A stretch of DNA of 64,000 nucleotides from contig JAPHTP010000095.1 in assembly GCA_026196875.1 (NCBI GenBank), forward strand, positions 1 to 64,000, read 5' to 3'. The stretch comes from Kangiellaceae bacterium (GTDB lineage Bacteria > Pseudomonadota > Gammaproteobacteria > Enterobacterales > Kangiellaceae). Each line of letters starts with the position of its first letter. The first letter of the stretch is position 1. Below, in pieces: positions 18,493-27,024 of this stretch. A program made the translations under genes and the position numbers. The notes beneath the pieces are model-generated. The model saw only the letters and a program-made list of their open reading frames with translations. It was not told the DNA's origin and did no database searches.

Positions 18493-18969
18493 CTAATTAA
18501 TAGAGGGCTTCCAGTATTTGTCAAATTCCTCCACTTTATAGAATCTAATCCCATCACGCGTATGCCCAAGACTGGCACAAAAAGCGTCTTGGCACTGCAT
18601 TAAATTAAAGGCGAGGTCATAGGGACGGGGTTGGTTTAATCTAAGTTGTCTAAGTTTTTCAATTCCGTATTGATCGATTTCCAACCCATGTGATTCCCTT
18701 TCGATTTGTTGACCAATCTCGGAGTGATAAAAATCAATAAGTATTAAACCATAGTTGACGTTTACTTTTTGATATCTATTTCTGACGCACTTTGAAGTCG
18801 AGCATAGTTGGTATGTGTCATTGTCAAAAATTACCAGCCAGAATTTTTGTGGCGAATCTGAAACATAGATCCCGAGTGGAGATTTTGCACGGGTCTCAGG
18901 TAGTCTGGAGGTGGTTGTACAACCGGTTAATATTGCTGCGATAAAAATCAGAGAAACTAGGCTACGCAT
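18493..18969 (-). CDS. Lipoprotein of unknown function
   Basis: A 158-residue protein with a textbook lipoprotein signal (MRSLVSLIFIAAILTGC, lipid on C17). The mature part has strands ending in FWLVIFDNDTYQLC and several cysteines (C57, C62, C125, C131 by eye) that could form disulfides in the periplasm. No known domain is recognised. The next upstream minus-strand gene also encodes a lipoprotein, 33 bases away, so they likely form a pair. Confidence 0.75.
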   Translation of the reverse strand: MRSLVSLIFIAAILTGCTTTSRLPETRAKSPLGIYVSDSPQKFWLVIFDNDTYQLCSTSKCVRNRYQKVNVNYGLILIDFYHSEIGQQIERESHGLEIDQYGIEKLRQLRLNQPRPYDLAFNLMQCQDAFCASLGHTRDGIRFYKVEEFDKYWKPSIN

Positions 18970-19002
18970 TTTGTATTGGATCTTTTCGAGTGTTAACTTT
19001 GG

Positions 19003-19758
19003 TTAGTTTTTTGACAGAAAATTTTCCGGAATAGGTTGAACCCATTCAAACCCTTGTGCCGTAGAAATGAAGTTTCCTGTCTTAGGATTATCCACTAAGC
19101 TATGGTTAAAATAGTGTGAACCGGCAAAGGATTCAAGTGACATTTTGTTCACCGCCATAAATAGAAGGTTACCGTTTTTGCTACTGATACGAACATGGTA
19201 TGTGATAGAGCCAATAATATCTGCCATATCAATGCCATCGGAAATCTCAACCAAAGCATCCATACCACCAAAAGGTCTAAAGGTATAGGCTTGTTGAAAC
19301 AATGCGTCGTCGCTTGGAATTTGACCGCCATACCATTTAGCCATTTGTGCAATCAAGAAAGAAGACAATTCCTGATAATATTTTCCATTAAGTAATTGTT
19401 GAGTTGCTTTTGAGTTATTTCGGTGAATGCTAGTTCTGGAATCAGTTGCACCCTTACGAAAATTCTCTAACTCTTTCTCTGCTTCCGGGCTGGCAATTAA
19501 TTCCGCAAGAAATAGCGAGGGTACTGCAATGGCTTTGGTTAAGGTTTGAATGAATCCGGAGGATTCCTCTGGGTATCTTTTTTGCTTGATAGCTTGGCGC
19601 CATTTACTCGACTCATGCAGCAAATAAGGTGCGGGGTCTAGCACCACTTTTTGCTTATTTGTTTGGCAACCTGAAGTAATTAAGCTGGCTAGCAAAATTA
19701 GGTGGTAGGCTTTGAGCCGGTAGATTATTCTTCGAGGTTCTGTTTTGAAACTGCGCAA
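19003..19758 (-). CDS. Putative lipoprotein, unknown function
   Basis: A 251-residue protein whose hydrophobic leader ends in a lipobox (LIL LASLITSGC, lipid on about C31). The N-terminus before it is long and basic (MRSFKTEPRRIIYRLKAY), so the true start may be internal. The mature domain has a helical AKWYGGQIPSDDALFQQAY segment and a C-terminal beta-rich part (ITYHVRISSKNGNLLFMAVNK). No family is recognised. It probably forms a transcription unit with the lipoprotein gene downstream (18493) and perhaps the EamA gene upstream (35-base gap). Confidence 0.72.
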   Translation of the reverse strand: MRSFKTEPRRIIYRLKAYHLILLASLITSGCQTNKQKVVLDPAPYLLHESSKWRQAIKQKRYPEESSGFIQTLTKAIAVPSLFLAELIASPEAEKELENFRKGATDSRTSIHRNNSKATQQLLNGKYYQELSSFLIAQMAKWYGGQIPSDDALFQQAYTFRPFGGMDALVEISDGIDMADIIGSITYHVRISSKNGNLLFMAVNKMSLESFAGSHYFNHSLVDNPKTGNFISTAQGFEWVQPIPENFLSKN

Positions 19759-19792
19759 AGCATTTTCGCTTTATCAAAAGTAATTTGAACAA

Positions 19793-20767
19793 TTATGCCA
19801 CCTTTTTCATTTGATGGATGCCTAAAACGACCAATCCCATTCCTAAAACTTGTGCTGCAGAAATAGTCTCACCGAGTAACCACCAAGCTATCAATATGGT
19901 TAACATTGGGCCAATAGAGCCTAGGTTTGCCGTTAATCCTGGTCCCAAACGTTGAATCGCGGAGGCCAGAAACAGGCTGGGCAATATGGTGCATAAAATA
20001 GATATCGCAGCAATTAGTAAAAGGACGTCATTAGTTAGAGATTGCAGAAATGTCCAGTCGCCGACTAGCGCAAAATGAACTAGCGTACAGATTGTGGCGA
20101 CAACACCCGCGTAACCAGTCAATTTGCGCGCGCCTATTTTGGCAACGATACTACTTGTTGCTAAATAATAAAAAGCAAAAGACAAACCACTTAAGGCAAC
20201 CCAGCCAACGCCTATCCATATTTCCTCCGATTGGCCGGCTTGCGATAAATCGTGGCTAAATGCTGCAAACAGCCCCAAATAGCAGATAAAAACACCGCTT
20301 ACAGTCGTCATTGATGGTGCTTTTCGTTTCCATATTGATTCGATTGCCAGTACCAAAGTCGGATAAGTAAATAGTACTAATCGTTCGAGTCCCGCAGAGA
20401 TGTAACTTAAGCCGATAAAGTCGGTTAGGCTGGCAAAATAATAGCCGGTAAATCCTAGCCAAAACAAAATCAGTCCGATTTTTAGTTGCTCCTTAACATT
20501 GAAACCTTCTGTTGCTATTTGCTTACTTTCGGATACTTTCCGAGTGCGGGGCCAGATGATCAAAAGTATAAAAAATGGTAGTGCAATCAACAGGCGAACC
20601 AAGAGCAGCTCAAGGGCTGAAATATTGCTTTGCAAGTAAATCAACTTGACGAATACTGCTTTTGAAGAAGAGGTTATGGCAGCAAAAATCGCAAAAACAA
20701 AGCCCAATTGAGCAGAACTACTGATTCCATATGTTTCGCTATTAAAGAAGTTTACCTTTGAATTCAC
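19793..20767 (-). CDS. EamA-family (DMT superfamily) transporter
   Basis: A 324-residue inner-membrane protein with about ten helices arranged as two EamA repeats (about 22-160 and 178-320). Members export or import amino acids and other metabolites; the direction cannot be read from sequence. Typical landmarks are the first-repeat LISAGLERLVLFTYPTLV segment and the end of the second repeat, GPMLTILIAWWLLGETISAAQ. It is divergent from a LysR gene with a 92-base shared promoter region, so that regulator probably controls it, as in many exporter/LTTR pairs. Confidence 0.88.
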   Translation of the reverse strand: MNSKVNFFNSETYGISSSAQLGFVFAIFAAITSSSKAVFVKLIYLQSNISALELLLVRLLIALPFFILLIIWPRTRKVSESKQIATEGFNVKEQLKIGLILFWLGFTGYYFASLTDFIGLSYISAGLERLVLFTYPTLVLAIESIWKRKAPSMTTVSGVFICYLGLFAAFSHDLSQAGQSEEIWIGVGWVALSGLSFAFYYLATSSIVAKIGARKLTGYAGVVATICTLVHFALVGDWTFLQSLTNDVLLLIAAISILCTILPSLFLASAIQRLGPGLTANLGSIGPMLTILIAWWLLGETISAAQVLGMGLVVLGIHQMKKVA

Positions 20768-20859
20768 TTAAGTTGTACTCGAACAAATGGGCAATGAGTG
20801 CTATTTTATAAGCAGTTTTTTATTCTGACCTTACCTAAATTATTAAGGAGGTTTCGTCT

Positions 20860-21759
20860 ATGGCGAATACTCTAAGGTTTGAGTTGTATGATCTAAAGCT
20901 CTTTGTTGCCGCAGTTGAGTCTGGGAGCATCAGTAAAGCTGCCGAACAGCTACCATTAGCCTTATCTGCTGCCAGTGCGCGTATTAAGACTCTCGAAGAT
21001 AGGTTGGGGAGCCAATTACTGTTGCGAGGCGCGCGAGGCGTCAAGGTGACCACTGCGGGCAAATTATTTTACGATCACGCCTTGCGGATGTTACGAGTCG
21101 CCGGAGACGCGCAGCGGGGTATGGATGCGCTCGCGGGGAAAGGACGCGAAAAACTCAGGTTATGGAGTAACACAACAGGGCTAAGTACTCGCTTACCGCG
21201 ACAACTTGCAGAATATCTGGAAATGAACCCGGAACTTGATATCGAATTTGAGCAACACTCAAGTCGTGAGGTTTTAAAAGCGGTAAACAGCGGCGCAGCT
21301 GATTTGGGTATTGTAGATGGCGACTATAGCCAACGTGATCTGTTATATCTATTATATCAAAGAAATCAGCTGGTAGTAATTGCTCACCCACAAAATGAAC
21401 TTGCTCAGCATTCTTCATGTAAATTCATTGATTGGTTAGCACAACCATTAGTTGGATATGAGTCGGAAAGTTCGTTGCAACAATTCATCGAGCGAATGGC
21501 GTTGATTGCTCATTTACCGGCAAACTTTAGGGTAAAAGTGCCCAACTTCAGCTCTGTTGCAAAAATGGTTTCTCAAGGGATTGGCGTTGCAATTGTTCCA
21601 ATGCCATTGGCCAAACAATATGAGCCTCAATATGACATCCGTACCATTGAATTGGCGGAAACCTGGGCTAACAGAGAATTGCACGTCTGTGTGCAACCTA
21701 ATGAAAACACTTCCTTACCTGCAATAAAGCTCGCAAGATATTTGGCACGAATAGAATAG
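20860..21759 (+). CDS. LysR-family transcriptional regulator, divergent from the EamA transporter
   Basis: A 299-residue LTTR with the N-terminal helix-turn-helix (LKLFVAAVESGSISKAAEQL, residues 9-28, then SAASARIKTLEDRLGSQLLLR) and a C-terminal effector domain. A near-perfect ribosome site (AAGGAGG, 20845-20851) precedes the ATG. The back-to-back layout with the transporter suggests it senses a compound that the transporter exports. The HTH is longer on serine and alanine than usual but intact. Confidence 0.9.
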   Translation: MANTLRFELYDLKLFVAAVESGSISKAAEQLPLALSAASARIKTLEDRLGSQLLLRGARGVKVTTAGKLFYDHALRMLRVAGDAQRGMDALAGKGREKLRLWSNTTGLSTRLPRQLAEYLEMNPELDIEFEQHSSREVLKAVNSGAADLGIVDGDYSQRDLLYLLYQRNQLVVIAHPQNELAQHSSCKFIDWLAQPLVGYESESSLQQFIERMALIAHLPANFRVKVPNFSSVAKMVSQGIGVAIVPMPLAKQYEPQYDIRTIELAETWANRELHVCVQPNENTSLPAIKLARYLARIE

Positions 21760-21908
21760 GCTGTTTCTCGGATATTTGATCCAAAATAAGTTTTGCCTAA
21801 CTAACCAAAAGTATCGCCTTACGCTACTTACCTGTTTTGCGTACTAATTACTGTTTGCCTCCTTCATAGTGAATTGGTCTAGTTAATTTACAACTCAAGG
21901 AGAATGCT

Positions 21909-22580
21909 ATGTCGATATTTAAAAGATTATCACTTACCTGGATGTCCCGGCTGGATGACTTTGTCTCAGAAATTGAAAATCATGAGGCGCTGATCGAAGC
22001 CGCGTTAAAAGAACATGCTAAAAAAGTTGCCGAAGCGAAAGTGCAAAAACGCCAGTTTGACTATCAAATCCAACAATACCAAGAAAAAGTTCTAAGCCTC
22101 GGAGAGCAAAAAGCCGACTGGACTAGAAGGGCAGTAGAGCTGGCGGAAAATGATAAAAAGTCAGCGCTTGAATGTGTAAAAAGAAGTAATGCGATTACCG
22201 CTAAAATCGAAACATTAAATCAGAACCTAACTCAATATCGTCAAGCGGCTTCTCGTCTATCCAGTCATATAGAAAGAGGCGAAAGTGAGCTTGCGCAAAT
22301 TAAGCAGAAACTCGATCTACTTAAAGCAAGGCAAGTTAGCAGCAATGCAGTAAAAAATAATTCCTTTTGCGATCAAGACAATCTCGAAGAAGTGCAGAAA
22401 GCTTTTATGAACTGGGAGAAAAAAGTATCAGTCAGCGAACTAATCAACGGCTGCGATAATGAAGTTGATTCTTTTGCCCAATCATTTGAGCAAGTGGAGT
22501 CAGAACAAGCTTTAACCAAAGAGCTGGATGCACTAGTCGTTGCGGCAAAGCAAAACGACAGTTACAAAAAAGGAGGTTAA
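21909..22580 (+). CDS. PspA/IM30-family coiled-coil protein
   Basis: A 223-residue, mostly helical protein that matches the PspA/IM30 (ESCRT-III-like) family in length and helix order: an N-terminal amphipathic helix (MSIFKRLSLTWMSRLDDFV), then long coiled-coil helices with repeated K/E/Q heptads to about residue 150, a short gap, and C-terminal helices. Such proteins bind stressed inner membrane and polymerise. The conserved AEDP turn after helix 1 is replaced (EIENHEALIEAAL), so it is a diverged member and not the usual PspA. AAGGAG precedes the ATG. The next gene starts three bases after its stop, so the two certainly form an operon; no pspF, pspB or pspC is nearby. Confidence 0.75.
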   Translation: MSIFKRLSLTWMSRLDDFVSEIENHEALIEAALKEHAKKVAEAKVQKRQFDYQIQQYQEKVLSLGEQKADWTRRAVELAENDKKSALECVKRSNAITAKIETLNQNLTQYRQAASRLSSHIERGESELAQIKQKLDLLKARQVSSNAVKNNSFCDQDNLEEVQKAFMNWEKKVSVSELINGCDNEVDSFAQSFEQVESEQALTKELDALVVAAKQNDSYKKGG

Positions 22581-22583
22581 CAG

Positions 22584-23903
22584 ATGGACATTCCAACGGC
22601 GCAAACTTCTGACTTTGATAATCTATCAAAGAAATCATGGAGTGATTATTTACCTGTAGTATTGCGCGGCCTAGGCGCGGCTGCGGTATTAATTTCGCTA
22701 TACACGTTTATTGTAAAAGGATGGCAGTCGAGTGACGATCTCGCCAGGTATCTTACCCTATTAGGGCATACTGCTTTGCTTGGCATCATCGGATTCGTAA
22801 ATGGGAAACTGATCAAGGAAGCAAAGGGGGCACGAGTGCTATTTATGTTGGCGCTCGCGTCTATACCGGTCAACTTTTCAGTGCTTGGAGGTTTACTCTA
22901 TTCTTCACTTGGGCTTGCTCCAAGTGATGATATACCTTCATTTCTAAGCTGGTATAGTAATGAGTTTTCTGCGGTTCTCGGTAGTATAGTCGCGGCCTCA
23001 GTCATTACATTACCTATCTGCCTTATCGGATTTAAAATACTAATTAGACAAGTTAGTGTTTATGCCGCGAGTATTTTTATTTTGTCTAACTTACTTTTAC
23101 TAGCTCCTATAAGAGAATCATTCACTATTTCTTTAGTCGCAATAGGTATGAGTTTTCTCTTAATGTCTTTCTATCACTTGAGTGTTAAAAAGATGCTGAT
23201 TTTTCAAACCTTTGAAGGAAAAGTTTGTTACGCGATTTTATTCTCACCAATTTTAATTCTGTTAGGTAGAAATCTATGGTTGTATCAACTGGATCACTTA
23301 CTTGTTTTTAGTTCTAGTGTTGCGCTTTTCTTATTAATCCGCCAAGTCAACTCACATCTAAGTGAAATATCTCTCCCTCGTTCTGTTTTGGAGTTCGCAT
23401 CTCTAATTCTCGCTGCAAGTGCAGCTGCCAATTTCGGCTATGCGATTTCGGAGTTGGTGCCGCTTGCGGAAATTAAAGTGGTGACAATGACCTACCTATG
23501 CAGCTATATGATTTATGATTTGTCAAAGCGTGGTGAACTTCGAGCAGCAACCTATCGAATCATTGCCGCAATGGTATTTACCGTAGGCTCGTTACTAATC
23601 CACTCAATACATGAGTCAATAGTTACCGTATTAATGCTGATGGTATCAACAGGTGTCTTATCGTCTGTAGGTATAAAGTACAAACAAAAAATACTGCTAA
23701 TATGCGCGGTAGTCGTGTTGCTGGTTTTGAGCGGCCACGTTGTTTCCGAGTTGATGTTCAATTTCGACTTTAGTTATTGGTTGGTTATTGCTGGAGCTGG
23801 AATCTTGCTGATTGTGTGTGGATCGTTGATAGAGGCTAAAGCTGATTTGATTAAGTCAAAACTGGCAAATTACAAGCACAGGTTTTCCGATTGGCATTAC
23901 TAG
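22584..23903 (+). CDS. Polytopic membrane protein paired with the PspA-like gene
   Basis: A 439-residue inner-membrane protein with roughly twelve hydrophobic helices and short loops; no transporter signature is recognised. After a ~25-residue cytoplasmic lead, the first helix is YLPVVLRGLGAAAVLISLY. AGGAGG at 22571-22576 lies inside the end of the preceding gene, so it depends on that transcript. The tight pairing suggests this protein recruits or is guarded by the PspA-like protein. A strong terminator follows at 23941. Confidence 0.72.
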   Translation: MDIPTAQTSDFDNLSKKSWSDYLPVVLRGLGAAAVLISLYTFIVKGWQSSDDLARYLTLLGHTALLGIIGFVNGKLIKEAKGARVLFMLALASIPVNFSVLGGLLYSSLGLAPSDDIPSFLSWYSNEFSAVLGSIVAASVITLPICLIGFKILIRQVSVYAASIFILSNLLLLAPIRESFTISLVAIGMSFLLMSFYHLSVKKMLIFQTFEGKVCYAILFSPILILLGRNLWLYQLDHLLVFSSSVALFLLIRQVNSHLSEISLPRSVLEFASLILAASAAANFGYAISELVPLAEIKVVTMTYLCSYMIYDLSKRGELRAATYRIIAAMVFTVGSLLIHSIHESIVTVLMLMVSTGVLSSVGIKYKQKILLICAVVVLLVLSGHVVSELMFNFDFSYWLVIAGAGILLIVCGSLIEAKADLIKSKLANYKHRFSDWHY

Positions 23904-23940
23904 TTTGACTGAGCATCAGTACGGCTATGCCGCTGATTAC

Positions 23941-23966
23941 AAAACCGGCAATTCGCCGGTTTTGTT
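23941..23966 (+). terminator. Rho-independent terminator after the PspA-like/membrane operon
   Basis: AAAACCGGC (23941-23949) pairs with GCCGGTTTT (23955-23963) around a five-base loop, followed by GTT. It lies 37 bases after the membrane gene and separates it from the ECF sigma operon. Confidence 0.8.
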
Positions 23967-24002
23967 GCGAGATGGTGTAAACTCAATATTAGCACCTCGA
24001 AT

Positions 24003-24028
24003 GTAACCCTATTTCTACTTCACGTGTC
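24003..24028 (+). promoter_or_regulatory. Candidate ECF-type promoter for the sigma operon
   Basis: GTAAC (24003-24007) followed after 17 bases by TGTC (24025-24028) resembles the AAC ... GTC pattern of ECF sigma promoters, and it lies 45 bases upstream of the sigma gene, where an autoregulated promoter is expected. The match is short, so this is a suggestion only. Confidence 0.3.
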
Positions 24029-24072
24029 TTACCGAGTAGAAAGACAATAAAAAGAGACAAGTAGTTATAAAT

Positions 24073-24651
24073 ATGGCCGATAGTAAGGGATTTTCGCAAC
24101 AACTACCCAAAGCTGTGATTAAAGCAGCCAAAAATGGGGAAATTGATGCGTTGGAGCTCATCTATCGAACTTACTCTGACGCAGCTTATACTTTGGCACT
24201 GCGTATTTGCAGGGAGCCGAGTTTAGCGCAAGATGTTGTGCAGGATGTGTTTATTAAGGTGATGAAATCGATCCACAGTTTTAGAGAGGAAGGAGCGTTT
24301 GCTGGTTGGATCAGACGAATTGTAAGCAATGAGACAATCAATCGGATCCGGCGCCAAAATCATTTGCAATTGGTTAATGATGAGCAAATCTCTAACTTAG
24401 CAAGCGAGTCCCTATTTGAGCAGGAATGGCTAATGGCGACGCGAGATTTGGATAGTATGTTGGGCAAATTGACGGAAAGTGCGAGAGCCGTCCTTGTGCT
24501 GCATGAAATTGAGGGCTACAGCCACAAGGAAATTGGAGACATGTTTGAAAAGTCGGAGAGTTTCTCCAAGGTTACCCTAAGTCGTGCTTATAAAGCGCTT
24601 AAAAAGCTAGCAGATAAGCCTTCATCGAAAATTGTTTCGGGAAATAAATGA
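24073..24651 (+). CDS. ECF-family RNA polymerase sigma factor
   Basis: A 192-residue sigma factor of the extracytoplasmic function group. Region 2 is clear (YRTYSDAAYTLALRICREPSLAQDVVQDVFIKVM, about 27-61, with FAGWIRRIVSNETINRIRR after it) and region 4 follows (about 130-185: ESARAVLVLHEIEGYSHKEIGDMF). The latter is the helix-turn-helix that reads the -35 box. It heads a three-gene unit with an anti-sigma factor (stop overlaps the next start by four bases) and a PDZ protein. Release of the sigma factor on an envelope signal is the family rule; the signal here is unknown. Confidence 0.93.
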   Translation: MADSKGFSQQLPKAVIKAAKNGEIDALELIYRTYSDAAYTLALRICREPSLAQDVVQDVFIKVMKSIHSFREEGAFAGWIRRIVSNETINRIRRQNHLQLVNDEQISNLASESLFEQEWLMATRDLDSMLGKLTESARAVLVLHEIEGYSHKEIGDMFEKSESFSKVTLSRAYKALKKLADKPSSKIVSGNK

Positions 24652-25259
24652 TGCATTTAACTGATGAACAATTAATCGCTCGGGATGATGTAAATGATTT
24701 GCATTTGGCAGAATGTGAACATTGTCGTCTGAAGGCTGAAAAGTTGGCTGGTATTCGTCAGCAGCTACAGAAATTGCCAACACACAAATTACCTGTTGAC
24801 CTTTGGCCATCGGTCAAGCAAGCCGAGCTAACAGAGCGGAGAAAACATCAGTTAGAAAGTTCAGAAAAGAGAGCGAAGTTTTGGCAAATTAGCAGTTTTG
24901 CACTAGCAGCCTCATTGCTTGTGACTGGTGTTTGGGTAGGTGTTTTTCAATCAAGTAATTCCCAGGTTGACGGCGGGTTAGCGGAGCAAGTCAACTTATT
25001 GATTGACCAAAATAAAGAGCTGCAACTGCAATTGAAAAGCCGATCTGGCAGAGAGCTGGAAGGTAATTTTGAGTTTAATCGGCTTACTCAAGAACTGGAC
25101 AAGTTAGATGCAAGATTGCAGAGGGTGTATATGCAACCCGGTAATCTCATTGAGAAAAATAAACTGTGGTCCATGCGGAAGATACTACTAGTGGAACTTA
25201 ATTTAATTTCAAAAGATCGCCACTCTATTGAGAGTGACAAGAAAGCGATAAGAATTTAG
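24648..25259 (+). CDS. Membrane-anchored anti-sigma factor with zinc-binding motif
   Basis: A 203-residue single-pass inner-membrane protein. The N-terminal ~60 residues carry the zinc-associated anti-sigma motif HLAECEHC (His-x3-Cys-x2-Cys; about H19, C23, C26), which clamps the ECF sigma factor. A membrane helix follows (about 85-105, SFALAASLLVTGVWVGVF), and the periplasmic part is a coiled coil with QNKELQLQLKS and LTQELDKLDARLQR. The ATG at 24648 overlaps the sigma stop, so synthesis is coupled to keep stoichiometry. The cysteines could make it redox-responsive. The cognate partner is the gene before it. Confidence 0.88.
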   Translation: MMHLTDEQLIARDDVNDLHLAECEHCRLKAEKLAGIRQQLQKLPTHKLPVDLWPSVKQAELTERRKHQLESSEKRAKFWQISSFALAASLLVTGVWVGVFQSSNSQVDGGLAEQVNLLIDQNKELQLQLKSRSGRELEGNFEFNRLTQELDKLDARLQRVYMQPGNLIEKNKLWSMRKILLVELNLISKDRHSIESDKKAIRI

Positions 25260-25273
25260 TTAATGAGGTTGTG

Positions 25274-26233
25274 ATGAATACTTTTAGACTGAAAAAGAAA
25301 CTTAAAGTAAGCGGTGTTTTAATAGCGGGTTTTATGAGCAGTTTCTTGTACGCGGCACCACAGTTAACTGCGGAATCTCAACAATTATTGCAGCAGCTTT
25401 CAGAACAAATTAAGGGTACGTTAATTGCGATTGGTCAAAATGAAGTTAAAGCCGGCAAAAGAGCGGAGGATGTTTATATAGCACTTGATTTTCCTGCGCA
25501 AAAAGAAGCTAAGCTGGGTTTGGTGCTTGATCTAGAAAGTGCAAACAGCGGTTACCGAGTTTTATCTACCACTCCTGGTGGTTTTGCAGAGCAGATAAGT
25601 ATTGAGGCTGGTGATGTTATTACCCATGTAAACGACACCCAGGTTAGTGGTACTAATAGCCAGCAATTACTCGAAGAAATACAAATGCTAACACCGGGTG
25701 AACGAATAAAGCTGGCGGTTAATCGCGATGGTCAGATACACGATTTCGATGCGCAGTTGACCGGCAGGTATATCCCTGAAATTAAACTGGAGGTCGGTTC
25801 TCAATTGTTGTCGTACAATGGTTTAGATAGTAACGATGCTGACGCTGCTGGCAATGAGAATGAGGTAGATAAGGAAAATGTAGATAAGCAATGCGGCAGG
25901 GTTTCAGTATTTTTTAGACCGCCAGAGACTCGTGATTTGTACCCGGCACGTATCAATAAAATTGATGATGATTCTGTCTTATTAGGAAGGGTAACAATCC
26001 GTCTGCCGCCTGGTAAGCATGTAGTAAAGTTAAATGAAAGGATTACTGATCGACATTTAAGACGCAAGAAAGGTATCCGTAAAGCTAAGCCACTTGAAAT
26101 AGATGTTAAGCCGAATACAAATTACTACTTAGCCGCCAAGTTTATTCGAAGCAAGCGCATGAAAATGTTTAAAGAAGAGTATTGGGAGCCTGTCGTTTGG
26201 AAATCTTCGCAGCGCAAGTGTGAATTAGATTAA
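25274..26233 (+). CDS. Exported PDZ-domain protein of the ECF operon
   Basis: A 319-residue protein with a signal peptide (MNTFRLKKKLKVSGVLIAGFMSSFLYA). It has an N-terminal helical segment, a PDZ domain (about 75-165) with the ligand-groove region LGLVLD and GDVITHVNDTQV, an acidic linker (NDADAAGNENEVDKENVDK), and a basic C-terminal beta-rich domain. No protease domain is present, so it would bind C-termini rather than cut them. GAGG at 25265-25268 supports the ATG at 25274 over the GTG at 25271. It is the third gene of the sigma/anti-sigma operon, so it is likely a target or a sensor in the loop. It ends 9 bases inside the opposing rsmD gene. Confidence 0.78.
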   Translation: MNTFRLKKKLKVSGVLIAGFMSSFLYAAPQLTAESQQLLQQLSEQIKGTLIAIGQNEVKAGKRAEDVYIALDFPAQKEAKLGLVLDLESANSGYRVLSTTPGGFAEQISIEAGDVITHVNDTQVSGTNSQQLLEEIQMLTPGERIKLAVNRDGQIHDFDAQLTGRYIPEIKLEVGSQLLSYNGLDSNDADAAGNENEVDKENVDKQCGRVSVFFRPPETRDLYPARINKIDDDSVLLGRVTIRLPPGKHVVKLNERITDRHLRRKKGIRKAKPLEIDVKPNTNYYLAAKFIRSKRMKMFKEEYWEPVVWKSSQRKCELD

Positions 26234-26821
26234 TCGGTATAGGGCATAGCTGAAACTACTGGTTTTCTTAAACTTTAATTGTTGCCATTGATCAGATGCC
26301 GGGGTAAAACTACTTTTTGCTTCTTGCTCAATATAAATAACTGCGTCTTCGCTTAAGTGAGGAGGTAGTTGGTCTAAAGTCTCTTCCAATAACTCTTTTC
26401 CAAATGGTGGATCGAGAAATACCAGGTCGAACTTTTCGGTATTGTGTTTTAAGAAAGTAGTAGAATCTGAATTAACGATTTTGACGTTTTTAAGGTTAAG
26501 CGTTTGACAATTGCTTTTTAGATCCTTGACGACTTTACTACTTTTTTCTACCAATACCAATTCTTCTGCACCTCGTGATATTGCTTCGAAGCTCAGAGCG
26601 CCACTACCGGCGAATAAGTCGAGGCATTTAGCGCCCTGGACATCTCCGGTAAGCCAATTAAAAAGTGTTTCTCGAATGCGATCCAATGTGGGTCTTAGTC
26701 CCTCTGAAGCGGAAAAGTTCAGCTTGCGGCCACGCATACTGCCACCAATTATCCTGACATTGCCTTTAGTTTGTTTACCCTGGCCCTGGGAGATTTTTCG
26801 CTTAGGTTTTGATTGATGCAT
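26225..26821 (-). CDS. rsmD: 16S rRNA (guanine-966 N2)-methyltransferase
   Basis: Methylates G966 of 16S rRNA using SAM. The 198-residue protein opens with VRIIGGSMRGRKL, has the SAM loop LDLFAGSGALSFEA (about 63-76), the VEKS ribose contact, and the catalytic DPPFGKELL motif (D..P..P..F). Those place it in RsmD rather than other N2-guanine enzymes. Its 3' end overlaps the PDZ gene by nine bases, convergently. Confidence 0.95.
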   Translation of the reverse strand: MHQSKPKRKISQGQGKQTKGNVRIIGGSMRGRKLNFSASEGLRPTLDRIRETLFNWLTGDVQGAKCLDLFAGSGALSFEAISRGAEELVLVEKSSKVVKDLKSNCQTLNLKNVKIVNSDSTTFLKHNTEKFDLVFLDPPFGKELLEETLDQLPPHLSEDAVIYIEQEAKSSFTPASDQWQQLKFKKTSSFSYALYRLI

Positions 26822-27024
26822 TGACTTATTTAAAGTGGAAAATTGGTGTGAACACGGATGTTCTACTGAGAGCTTTAATTTTAAGTGAAGTTTTGTCTAA
26901 GAACAAACTATCAAAGCCTTTAAATAAAAGGCCGTTAGATAAAATATACCATAAAGCTTGATGTTGCTGCACGATAGTGTTTTAGTGAGCAGATTCTTAC
27001 TTCCATTAAATTTGGTGTTGAGGA

